Shown here: in pieces, positions 1-6,200 of the stretch
Layout of the letters: every line of letters begins with the position of its first letter
Position numbering within the stretch: position 1 is the first letter of the stretch
NCBI GenBank assembly: GCA_012033095.1
Contig: JAAUPO010000081.1
Location: 1 to 7,861 of the forward strand
DNA length: 7,861 nt
Direction: 5' to 3'
DNA from: Synechococcaceae cyanobacterium RL_1_2
GTDB lineage: Bacteria > Cyanobacteriota > Cyanobacteriia > Cyanobacteriales > JAAUPO01
Made by a program: the position numbers and the translations under genes
Notes under the pieces: generated by a model
The model's input: the letters and a program-made list of their open reading frames with translations, nothing else
Database searches by the model: none
What the model was told of the DNA's origin: nothing

Positions 1-202
1 AATCAACCTTTTCCCAGAATTTTGTAATTGATGGTCAAATCATTCTGCCCATAAATGTATTTAATTATTTTGTGGGGCGAAACCCCAAAAAGGTTACTTG
101 GTAAAGGAAGCAACCACTTTGTCCCCTTGTAAGGTTTCAGGTTTAAATGATGACAGGCTCTAGTTAAACTCTTTTCCTCTAGCAATCTAGTTTCCAGGGG
201 CC
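1..202. other. Non-coding, no supported gene
   Basis: No convincing gene is visible here. A 60-codon reverse-strand frame ending at position 3 is open, but it has no recognisable motif, runs through a short GGGG/CCCC stem (73-87) and is AT-rich with unremarkable codon use, so I do not call it. The stretch is most likely the spacer between an unseen upstream gene and the GH57 promoter. Confidence 0.5.
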
Positions 203-241
203 AACTTTAACTTTTTGGGTAAATCCCCAAGGAGTTAAGTT
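203..241. repeat. Long hairpin upstream of GH57
   Basis: The arms 203-219 and 226-241 pair over about 16 base pairs, with one bulged T (206), two G-T wobbles and a six-base loop (TAAATC). No T-run follows on the + strand, so it is not a textbook intrinsic terminator in that direction. It may end transcription from an upstream gene, or be a solitary palindromic repeat. It lies about 45 bases before the putative GH57 promoter. Confidence 0.5.
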
Positions 242-280
242 TGCGTTTATTCACACTTGCTCAATAAAAATTTACCCCCC

Positions 281-318
281 TTTACTTGACTTTACTGTCA
301 TTTATAAATAGATAGAAT
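281..318 (+). promoter_or_regulatory. Candidate GH57 promoter
   Basis: A TTGACT -35-like box (286-291) is followed by AT-rich DNA with TAGATA at 309-314 (17-base spacing) and TAGAAT at 313-318 (21-base spacing). A second possible pairing is TTTACT (281-286) with TATAAA (303-308) at 16 bases. The exact -10 cannot be decided by eye. A start site just downstream would give a leader of roughly 75-90 bases to the ATG at 399. No Shine-Dalgarno sequence is seen. Confidence 0.4.
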
Positions 319-398
319 GTATCGATTTTCCTAGGCCAGATCCTACTTTCACCCTTACAGTAGATACAGGAATTTTACCCACAACCGAATCTATTTCC

Positions 399-2619
399 AT
401 GACTCACCCTCTTTATGTTGCTTTTATTTGGCATCAACATCAACCCCTTTACAAGTCCCGTACCAGTACAGCTAAAAGTAATTATTTAATGCCTTGGGTG
501 AGACTTCATGGGGTTAAAGATTACCTTGATTTGGTGTTAATTTTAGAGCGTTACCCTAACCTGCACCAAACCGTTAACCTGGTACCGTCTTTGATGATGC
601 AGTTAGAGGACTATGTATCTGGGGAAGCCATGGATCCTTATCTGGAATTAACCCTGAAAAACCGGGTCAATTAACCGATGAAGATAAGGAATTTATCTAT
701 GAGCATTTCTTTGACGGTAATCACCATACCTTAATTGATCCCCATCCCCGCTACAGCGAACTTTATCACCAAAAACATGATGAAGGGAAACAATGGTGTT
801 TAGAGCATTGGCAACTCCATGACTATGAGGATTTGTTGGCTTGGCATAATTTGAGCTGGATTGACCCCCTGTTTTGGGATGATCCGGAAATTGCCGCTTG
901 GTTAGAGCAAGGTCGTAATTTTTCCTTGAGCGATCGCCAAAAAATTTGGAAAAAACGCAAGAAATCATTGCCCGCATTATTCCCCAACATAAAAAAATGC
1001 AGGACAGTGGCCAATTAGAAATTACCACTACCCCCTACACCCACCCCATTTTGCCCTGTTGTCCGATACCGATGCCGGGCGGGTAGCAGTGCCCCAGATG
1101 CCTTTGCCGGATAACCGTTTTCAATGGCATGAGGATATTCCTCGCCACCTCGAAAAGGCTTGGGATATGTATAAAGATCGCTTTGGGATTGAACCAAAAG
1201 GTTTATGGCCTTCGGAACAGTCCGTTAGCCCGCCATTTTAGATTCCATTCGGGATCAAGGGTTTCGCTGGATCTGTAGTGATGAAGCGGTGTTAGGTTGT
1301 TCCTTAAATCATTACTTTTATCGGGATGAGTACGGCAACGTTAAAGATCCGGAGTTAATGTATCGCCCCTATCGCCTTCCCACCAATAGTGAAGATTTAG
1401 CGATCGTGTTTAGGGATCACCGCTTATCGGATTTAATTGGCTTTAGCTATAGCCATATGGAACCCCATAAAGCCGCTGCGGATATGATTGGCCACCTGGA
1501 AAGCATCCATTACCAATTCAAAATCCGCGAAGATCAACATCAACCTTGGTTAGTGACCATTGCCCTCGATGGGGAAAATTGCTGGGAATTTTACGAAAAG
1601 ACGGTTTACCTTTCCTTTCTGCCCTGTATGAAAATTAAATCACCATTCCGAAATCAAGCTGGTCACGGTATCCGAGTTTTTGGAAAAATACCCTCCCCAC
1701 CACACGATCGAGCGACACAAGCTACATAGTGGTTCCTGGGTTGATGGTAGTTTTACCACCTGGATTGGAGATCCGGCCAAAAATAAAGCTTGGGATTTAC
1801 TCCATGCGGCCCGGGAAGTGATGGCCAAACACCCCGAAGCTACGGAAAAAACAAACCCCGATGCTTGGGAAGCATTGTACGCAGCGGAAGGTTCCGATTG
1901 GTTTTGGTGGTTTGGCAAAGGCCATAGTTCTAGCCATGATGCTCTGTTTGATCAACTGTTCCGGGAACATTTACAAGCGATCTATACTGCCCTGAAGGAA
2001 CCAATCCCCGATCAGCTGTTAGAACCGGTGGAAGACCATAACCGAGCAGGCAATCATTTACCGGAAGGATTTATCCATCCCTACGTGGATGGCTATGGGG
2101 ATGAACAGGATTGGGAACGGGCTGGCCGCATCGAATTGGGGGGGAGCCCGCGGCACGATGCACCAAAGTAGTGACGTACAAGCTATTTACTATGGTTTAG
2201 ATCACTCTAATTTTTTATATTCGCTTAGATATTAAATCCGGTTTGGTGCCAGGCCAGGGCTTCCCGTCGGAAGTTCATTTACTGTGGTATTACCCCGATG
2301 TTTTTGGTGCCGTTAGTAAAGCCCGATCGGGGAACTACCCGATGAAAGTCCTTTAACTTATCAATACCGTCACCATCTCCGGTTAAATCTGGCCAGTGGC
2401 TCCATTCTCTTCCAGGAAGCGAAGGGGGGAGTCTATTGGGAAACCCACCACTCAGGGGCGGCCATGGGCTTTAAAAATTGTTTAGAAGTAAGCGTACCCT
2501 GGGCAGATCTGCGGGTAGAGCCGGATCAACCAATGCGATTAGCGGTGGTTCTAGGGGACAACGATCAATATAAAGATCACATCCTCGGCGATCGCTTAAT
2601 TGAAATGCAAGTACCATAA
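399..2619 (+). pseudogene. GH57 alpha-glucan hydrolase, nine frameshifts
   Basis: This is a family-57 glycoside hydrolase (alpha-amylase/amylopullulanase-like, COG1449 type), expected to cleave alpha-glucans such as glycogen. No single frame is open. Joining frames across nine homopolymer indels gives one stop-free protein of 741 residues, close to the size I recall for the Synechocystis homologue (about 730). One base is missing at A657-661, A950-955, C1054-1056, C1229-1231, A1596-1599, A1631-1634 and G2329-2332. One base is extra at G2138-2144 and T2211-2216. In the rebuilt protein I see the N-terminal HQHQP motif (residues 12-16), GQLEITTTPYTHP, the nucleophile motif WPSEQ (Glu274), the acid/base motif LDGENCWEFY (Asp392) and WVDGSFTTWIG. 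A C-terminal beta-rich domain follows, including DVQAIYYGLDH. The ATG at 399 fits the family N-terminus. Typed as a pseudogene because of the reading, but the conserved protein and absence of nonsense changes make sequencing error quite possible. Confidence 0.85.
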
Positions 2620-2626
2620 CCTCCCC

Positions 2627-2714
2627 CTAGTCCCCCATCAGATCAAGATTCTGTGTAAATCTAGATAGAAATTAACCCGATTTCAGGGATCATGATTTGA
2701 TGGCATGGGGCTAG
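2627..2714. repeat. Imperfect inverted repeat after GH57
   Basis: The arm 2627-2649 (CTAG, CCCC, CATCA-G-ATCA, GAT) matches the reverse complement of 2688-2714 (CTAG, CCCC, ATGC insertion, CATCA-A-ATCA, GATC) with a few mismatches. The loop is about 38 bases. It begins eight bases after the GH57 stop codon. It could fold in the GH57 transcript's 3' end or be a decayed MITE. No T-run follows it, so it is not called a terminator. Confidence 0.45.
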
Positions 2715-2760
2715 ATGTAACTCATGACATGGTTAGTGGCCCTTGGATTTAGACCCCTTA

Positions 2761-2787
2761 ATGTCATTGATGTCACTGATGTCATTA
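2761..2787. repeat. Three 9-bp tandem repeats
   Basis: ATGTCATTG, ATGTCACTG and ATGTCATTA lie head to tail, each differing from the next by one base. They abut the AT-rich flank of the MITE-like element. They contribute most of the repetitive residues to a short open frame (2724-2909) that I regard as fortuitous. Confidence 0.8.
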
Positions 2788-2796
2788 TTTTAAAAT

Positions 2797-2908
2797 TAGG
2801 ACTTACGCACAAGCCACCTAAATTCCCCAAATTTGGGGACTTGCTTCAAAGATTGTCCCCAAACATCATGGTTCCCAGAACAGAATTGAAATTTTTGCGT
2901 AAGTCCTA
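2797..2908. mobile_element. MITE-like element, 112 bp
   Basis: The perfect terminal inverted repeats are TAGGACTTACGCA (2797-2809) and its complement (2896-2908). The TTAGGACTTACGCA end type is one I recall from small non-autonomous cyanobacterial elements. The flanks read AAAAT on both sides (2792-2796 and 2909-2913), a possible 5-bp target duplication. Alternatively, TA at each end (2797-2798 and 2907-2908) would fit a Tc1/IS630-type TA duplication. Inside are a perfect 16-bp palindrome (2824-2839, TCCCCAAATTTGGGGA) and a competing 9-bp stem, TTTGGGGAC (2832-2840) with GTCCCCAAA (2855-2863). It encodes no transposase, so any movement would depend on a transposase elsewhere. Confidence 0.7.
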
Positions 2909-2915
2909 AAAATTC

Positions 2916-3008
2916 TCAATTGTCCATTGGATCAACGACAAAATTAAGAGCCGTGACCCCTTCAAGCCTTAGTTGATAGTAGCTGGGGGCAATATTTGCT
3001 ATTACCAT
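2916..3008 (-). pseudogene. Possible small ORF or gene remnant, 30 codons
   Basis: A reverse-strand frame from ATG (3006-3008) to TGA (2916-2918) encodes 30 residues, including YYQLRLEGVTALNFVVDP. The composition looks protein-like (alternating hydrophobic residues, few rare codons). The frame is open a further 19 codons upstream to a stop, without another ATG. I do not recognise the family. It ends eight bases from the MITE, so it may be the tail of a gene otherwise lost, or a fortuitous frame. The ATG lies inside the palindrome at 3003-3018. Confidence 0.25.
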
Positions 3009-3057
3009 AGTTATGGTATAATCCACAACATATTTTAAATAGGATATAAACCATACC
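2996..3057 (+). promoter_or_regulatory. Extended -10 promoter with operator-like palindromes
   Basis: TGGTATAAT (3014-3022) is a perfect extended -10. TTGCTA (2996-3001) is a weak -35 with a short 15-base spacing. Overlapping the spacer and -10 is a perfect palindrome, TACCATA-GT-TATGGTA (3003-3018). A related inverted copy follows: ATGGTATAATCC (3013-3024) against GGATATAAACCAT (3042-3054). Paired dyads over a -10 are typical of small repressors such as antitoxins. No intact gene follows on the + strand for 630 bases, so the target is unknown; it could be an orphan promoter, a small RNA or a remnant. Confidence 0.35.
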
Positions 3058-3211
3058 AAAAACAAAAATCATAACTAATCTGTATTCTGTATTAAGTGTG
3101 AAATTTGCGTTTAGGACTAACTTATACCCCTCATTCCCTTCAACTACGAGACAAGTGAGATAACTTTTTCAGCTTACTCCTCGCCCCGTAGAGCGTCATT
3201 AACAACTTCAC

Positions 3212-3233
3212 TATTTCAATAGTATTTCAATAG
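3212..3233. repeat. 11-bp tandem duplication
   Basis: TATTTCAATAG occurs twice with no spacer (3212-3222 and 3223-3233). It looks like a replication-slippage duplication in the intergenic region; no function is apparent. Confidence 0.8.
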
Positions 3234-3294
3234 TTTGGGAATTATCGCTATCCTTTGGAACTACATAGCTAACTATTCCTAACCCTATTTTTTC

Positions 3295-3310
3295 GAAATA
3301 ATGAAATAAT
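3295..3310. repeat. 8-bp tandem duplication
   Basis: GAAATAAT occurs twice head to tail (3295-3302 and 3303-3310). This is another short slippage-type duplication in the same AT-rich spacer. Confidence 0.75.
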
Positions 3311-3510
3311 GATTAATCCAAAAGAAACTCTTTAATTGCTTAAATCTCTTCTGAAGATAGCTTCTGACAATTTGAGTGCATTTAGAACTTCTTGATCGTT
3401 AATGATTTTTAACTAAGCTTGGCTTGTGCGCGGGTTAAGTCTCCATCATTGAAACTTAAGCATTTTGCCCTATTACTTGATTAATAATTACATCGATTTA
3501 GGGTTTTGTT

Positions 3511-3558
3511 GCCCTGAGCTAAACCTTAATTAACCCCGAACTGAGGGCTGCACTTTTT
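3511..3558 (+). terminator. Weak terminator-like inverted repeat
   Basis: GCCCTGAG (3511-3518) pairs with CTGAGGGC (3541-3548) at seven of eight positions, across a 22-base loop containing the palindrome TTAATTAA. A TTTTT run follows at 3554-3558, five bases after the stem. The long loop and gap make this a poor terminator. It could equally be a folded element in the zam leader. Confidence 0.25.
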
Positions 3559-3658
3559 AAGTAAAATCCCTATTCTCCGTGCCTATGCTGTGGGTTTCCC
3601 ATTTTACTAGGGATCACTGGGGATCTAATACTCCATTATTGACTATTGCTAACAACCT

Positions 3659-5944
3659 ATGAATTTTTCTGTTGCTACCCTTCTATCTCACCTTTCAGAT
3701 CAAAAATTAGTAGCCGGCAAAGTACTTGAAAAAAAGCTCGGTTGTGATGATGAGACCTCGGCGGAGAAGTTACAAATTACCCTCGATATTTTGGAAAATA
3801 TCGGCGTTGTGACTAAAGAAATGGGTAAATATCGGCGTTTACTCGAAGATGATGTGGTGGAGGCGAAGTTACGGTGTTCTAGTAAGGGGTTTTGCTTTGC
3901 CATTCAGGATGTGGAGGATTCCGATGATATTTACATCCGTGAAAACCATTTAAGTAATGCGTGGAACGGCGATCGCGTTTTAGTCAAAATCATTCGAGAA
4001 GCTAGCCGCCGCCGGTCACCGGAGGGGGAAGTAAAAGTAATTTTAGAGCGTTCTAATAATTCTTTGCTCGCGATCGTCAAAAAAACGGAAACCGGTTATC
4101 GAGCTGTCCCGTTGGACGATCGCCTATTGTTTGAAATTGAATTACTCGATGACGAAGAAGAACTAGCCAAAGCAGAAAATTTTTTAGTCCACGTCAATGT
4201 CATTCGCCATCCCCTCGCCCAACACCTGACCCTAGGCAAAGTTAGCAAAATTTTAGGTAGTGACGCAGAAGAGGCAGCCGATACGGATATTGTTTGTTGT
4301 AAACATGATCTCAAAGCAGAATTTTCCCCTGAGTTAGAGGCAGAGGCCAGCAAACTCAAGGTCGTAAAAATCACCAAAAAACTATTGGCCCATCGCCTTG
4401 ATCTTAGAGGTTTACGCACCTTTACGATCGGGGAAGAGCCCTTTTCTGAGGATAGCTCTTCGGTGTGGCAGGAACAGGCTTTAACCCTTGAACCTCAAGC
4501 GGAAGGAGCTTGGCAGCTAGGGATTCATTTAGCCGATTTTACTTCCTATATTCCAGGGGATTCCCCTTTAGATCTAGAAGCAAAGGCTAGGGGAAGTGCC
4601 ATTTATTTGGGAAACCTGACTATTCCCCTATTTCCAGACAAAGTAATGGACTTGGCTTGCTTGGAAGTAAAAAAAGATAAATTAGCGATTTCTTTGCTCC
4701 TTAACCTCGATGGAGAGGGTAATCTTACTAGTTTTGAACTGCAGCCTTCGGTGGTTAAAGTCGATCACGCCCTTACCCTTAGCCAAGTCCAAAATATTTT
4801 AAATGGCGAAGCGAAAAGCCCCCATAAAGAGCTAACCACCAAGCTTGAACAATTGTTTTTAACCCTCAGTCCCCAGTTAAAATCCCAACGGCTCCAACGG
4901 GGTAGTTTTGATATTATTACCCCCACCTTTAACCATCTCTTTGTGGATGATGGCCGTCTAGGGGTGGTGTTCCAGGATCAATCGTTACCGGTGCGGGCAT
5001 TGCTCAAGGAAGTGATGATCTTGGGAGGGAAAGCGATCGGGGAACACTTTAAAGCCTTAGATCTACCGGGGATCTATTGTTTACAAGCCGAGCCAGAAAC
5101 AGACGAACTAGGGGATTTAATCCGCCTAGCCAATAACCTATCCCTTGATACCTCCATCGATCTAGAAGAAGAGGTTATTCCCCAACACTATCAACATCTG
5201 ACCGAGGAGTTTAATAGCAATAATAACCGGGGGATTTTGCACCACCTCCTCCGCTCCACCTTGAAACCGGTACGTTATGCCAGCCATCCAGGGAAACACT
5301 TTGGTCTAGCCTTTGATGATAGTTACATGCAATGTTTATCCCCGGGCCAACGCTATGGTGATTTATTTATTCAACGGGTGATTAGTTTATTGTTTGAACA
5401 GGGTCGCGATCGCCGCCATAGTAATGTCAAACAAGGGGTGAATATCCGTAGTAGCGAATGCCATGGAGAGATTAAATGGATTGTGTTACCCCCTACCATC
5501 CACAATCAACTGCAAGAAGAGTTAATTAATTTAAGCTTGCACCTCAATGAACAAGAAAAAATTGCTGCGGATGCAGAAAAAGACTTGTTAGGCTTAAAAA
5601 AATCGGAAAAAATGAAAGCCTGTACCGGTCAAGTATTCCAAGGGCTTATTACGGGAGTGCAGTCCTATGGTTTCTTTGTGCAAATTGAAGAATTTTTAGT
5701 GGAAGGCCTCGTCCATGTCAGTTCCCTCAAGGATGATTGGTATGAGTATCGATCGCGTCAAGCCTGTTTAGTGGGTCGTAAAAGTCGTACCTCCTACCGT
5801 TTAGGGGATCAGGTGGATGTAGAAGTTAAAAATGTTGATTATTACCGTCAACAAATTGATCTCGGAGCAGTCAAAGAGCCAGAAGAGGAAGAAGAACCGG
5901 AAGAAAAGAACGAAACTATCACCGAAGAGCAGGAGGAAACCTAA
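3659..5944 (+). CDS. zam: Zam-type RNB (RNase II/R-like) protein
   Basis: This 761-residue RNB-superfamily protein resembles Synechocystis Zam (about 780 residues as I recall), named for acetazolamide resistance and linked to carbon and glucose metabolism; assignment is from memory. Order: winged-helix-like N-terminus (about 1-66), cold-shock/OB domain (68-115, LRCSSKGFCFAIQD), second OB-like domain (about 135-208), RNB domain (about 245-590), S1 RNA-binding domain (657-738) and a Glu-rich tail (740-761). RNB landmarks are RLDLRG (246-251), WQLGIHLADFTSYI and HFGLAF (547-552). The Mg-binding TID...DARDFDDA motif is replaced by TIGEEPFSED (256-265). The usual SPIRRY reads SPGQRY (561-566), losing the catalytic Arg. 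RNA binding is plausible, but normal 3'-5' exonuclease activity is doubtful. The ATG at 3659 is the first start after an in-frame TAA (3650-3652); no Shine-Dalgarno is visible. It is cytoplasmic, with no signal peptide or membrane segment. A plain RNase R/II annotation is the alternative. Confidence 0.85.
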   Translation: MNFSVATLLSHLSDQKLVAGKVLEKKLGCDDETSAEKLQITLDILENIGVVTKEMGKYRRLLEDDVVEAKLRCSSKGFCFAIQDVEDSDDIYIRENHLSNAWNGDRVLVKIIREASRRRSPEGEVKVILERSNNSLLAIVKKTETGYRAVPLDDRLLFEIELLDDEEELAKAENFLVHVNVIRHPLAQHLTLGKVSKILGSDAEEAADTDIVCCKHDLKAEFSPELEAEASKLKVVKITKKLLAHRLDLRGLRTFTIGEEPFSEDSSSVWQEQALTLEPQAEGAWQLGIHLADFTSYIPGDSPLDLEAKARGSAIYLGNLTIPLFPDKVMDLACLEVKKDKLAISLLLNLDGEGNLTSFELQPSVVKVDHALTLSQVQNILNGEAKSPHKELTTKLEQLFLTLSPQLKSQRLQRGSFDIITPTFNHLFVDDGRLGVVFQDQSLPVRALLKEVMILGGKAIGEHFKALDLPGIYCLQAEPETDELGDLIRLANNLSLDTSIDLEEEVIPQHYQHLTEEFNSNNNRGILHHLLRSTLKPVRYASHPGKHFGLAFDDSYMQCLSPGQRYGDLFIQRVISLLFEQGRDRRHSNVKQGVNIRSSECHGEIKWIVLPPTIHNQLQEELINLSLHLNEQEKIAADAEKDLLGLKKSEKMKACTGQVFQGLITGVQSYGFFVQIEEFLVEGLVHVSSLKDDWYEYRSRQACLVGRKSRTSYRLGDQVDVEVKNVDYYRQQIDLGAVKEPEEEEEPEEKNETITEEQEET

Positions 5945-5981
5945 AGCCTCAAGCTTTACAGTTATAAAAATCTGTTTATAA
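5942..5981 (+). other. Two small stem-loops at the zam stop
   Basis: TAAAGC-CTCAA-GCTTTA (5942-5958) is a perfect 6-bp stem that includes the stop codon. It is followed by TTATAAA (5962-5968) pairing with TTTATAA (5975-5981). Neither is GC-rich or followed by a T-run, so they are more likely weak 3'-end structures than terminators. Confidence 0.3.
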
Positions 5982-6002
5982 AGTCAATTGAATTTGCATT
6001 TT

Positions 6003-6079
6003 GCCCCCTAAATTCCCCAAATTGTGGGGACTTTTAATAGTTTTCAGAAATTTCTCCCCCAGCATTGGGGGCAGGGGGC
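6003..6079. mobile_element. 77-bp palindromic MITE-like repeat
   Basis: The ends are GCCCCCT (6003-6009) and AGGGGGC (6073-6079). Inside are two hairpins: TCCCCA/TGGGGA (6014-6019 with 6025-6030) and CCCCCA/TGGGGG (6056-6061 with 6066-6071). Together they give a three-stem, cloverleaf-like fold. Repeats of the form GCCCCCTAAAT-CCCC...GGGG-ACTTT are, as I recall, widespread in cyanobacterial intergenic DNA. Its first 27 bases from 6007 match the inside of the 2797-2908 element almost exactly. TTTATAAA occurs directly after it (6080-6087) and again at 5975-5982; whether that reflects a target duplication is unclear. Confidence 0.6.
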
Positions 6080-6136
6080 TTTATAAATCAGCTCTAAAAA
6101 GCTTCTGCCATTACCCAATAAAAACTAACCGCAACT

Positions 6137-6159
6137 AAAAGGCCCTTAGGGGCTTTTTT
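6137..6159 (+). terminator. Intrinsic terminator between zam and atpB
   Basis: AAAAG (6137-6141) and GCCC (6142-6145) pair with GGGC (6150-6153) and TTTTT, over a four-base TTAG loop. The stem runs straight into TTTTTT (6154-6159). The A-rich side means it could also work weakly on the reverse strand. Its position, about 190 bases after zam and 300 before atpB, supports separate transcription of the two genes. Confidence 0.7.
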
Positions 6160-6186
6160 CATGGTTTAGGGCGATGAATTAGATCG

Positions 6187-6200
6187 GCGATCGCGATCGA
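6187..6200. repeat. HIP1 octamer with overlapping near-copy
   Basis: A perfect HIP1 palindrome GCGATCGC (6187-6194) overlaps GCGATCGA (6193-6200). HIP1 is highly over-represented in many cyanobacterial genomes. This is the only intergenic perfect copy among the five in the window; the others (930, 2588, 3969, 5406) lie in coding sequence. Confidence 0.85.

Larger units (their letters stand above)
2910..3658. other. AT-rich intergenic region, no intact gene
   Basis: About 750 bases separate the MITE from zam. Beyond the items listed separately (reverse-strand fragment, operator-like palindrome, two tandem duplications, an inverted repeat) I find no gene. Reverse-strand reading gives several short open pieces with protein-like composition in different frames, for example about 3338-3410 (IINDQEVLNALKLSEAIFRR) and about 3225-3310 (IGLGIVSYVVPKDSDNSQ). 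They could be fragments of a decayed gene, but I cannot identify them. The zam promoter must lie in the downstream part; TAAAAT at 3562-3567 is a -10-like candidate without a clear -35. Confidence 0.5.

Noticed and set aside
3..185. 60-codon reverse-strand open frame
   Set aside because: No recognisable motif, runs through a GGGG/CCCC stem, and is AT-rich; too weak to call a gene.
693..1028. 111-codon open frame on the reverse strand
   Set aside because: It lies antisense to the GH57 coding sequence and has low-complexity, non-family-like translation; an overlap shadow.
657..2332. Programmed frameshifting or transcriptional slippage to express GH57
   Set aside because: Nine sites would be needed, several on runs of only three or four bases (CCC, AAAA, GGGG), and with mixed direction; such expression is not plausible.
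2724..2909. 61-codon forward open frame
   Set aside because: It is made of the 9-bp tandem repeats plus a read-through of the MITE from end to end, so it is fortuitous.
3061..3125. TTTGCGTTTAGGACTAAC as a second MITE end
   Set aside because: It shares only TGCGT and GGACT fragments with the TGCGTAAGTCC terminus and has no partner end.
4096..4419. 107-codon reverse frame inside zam
   Set aside because: Serine-rich antisense shadow of the Glu/Asp-rich forward gene.
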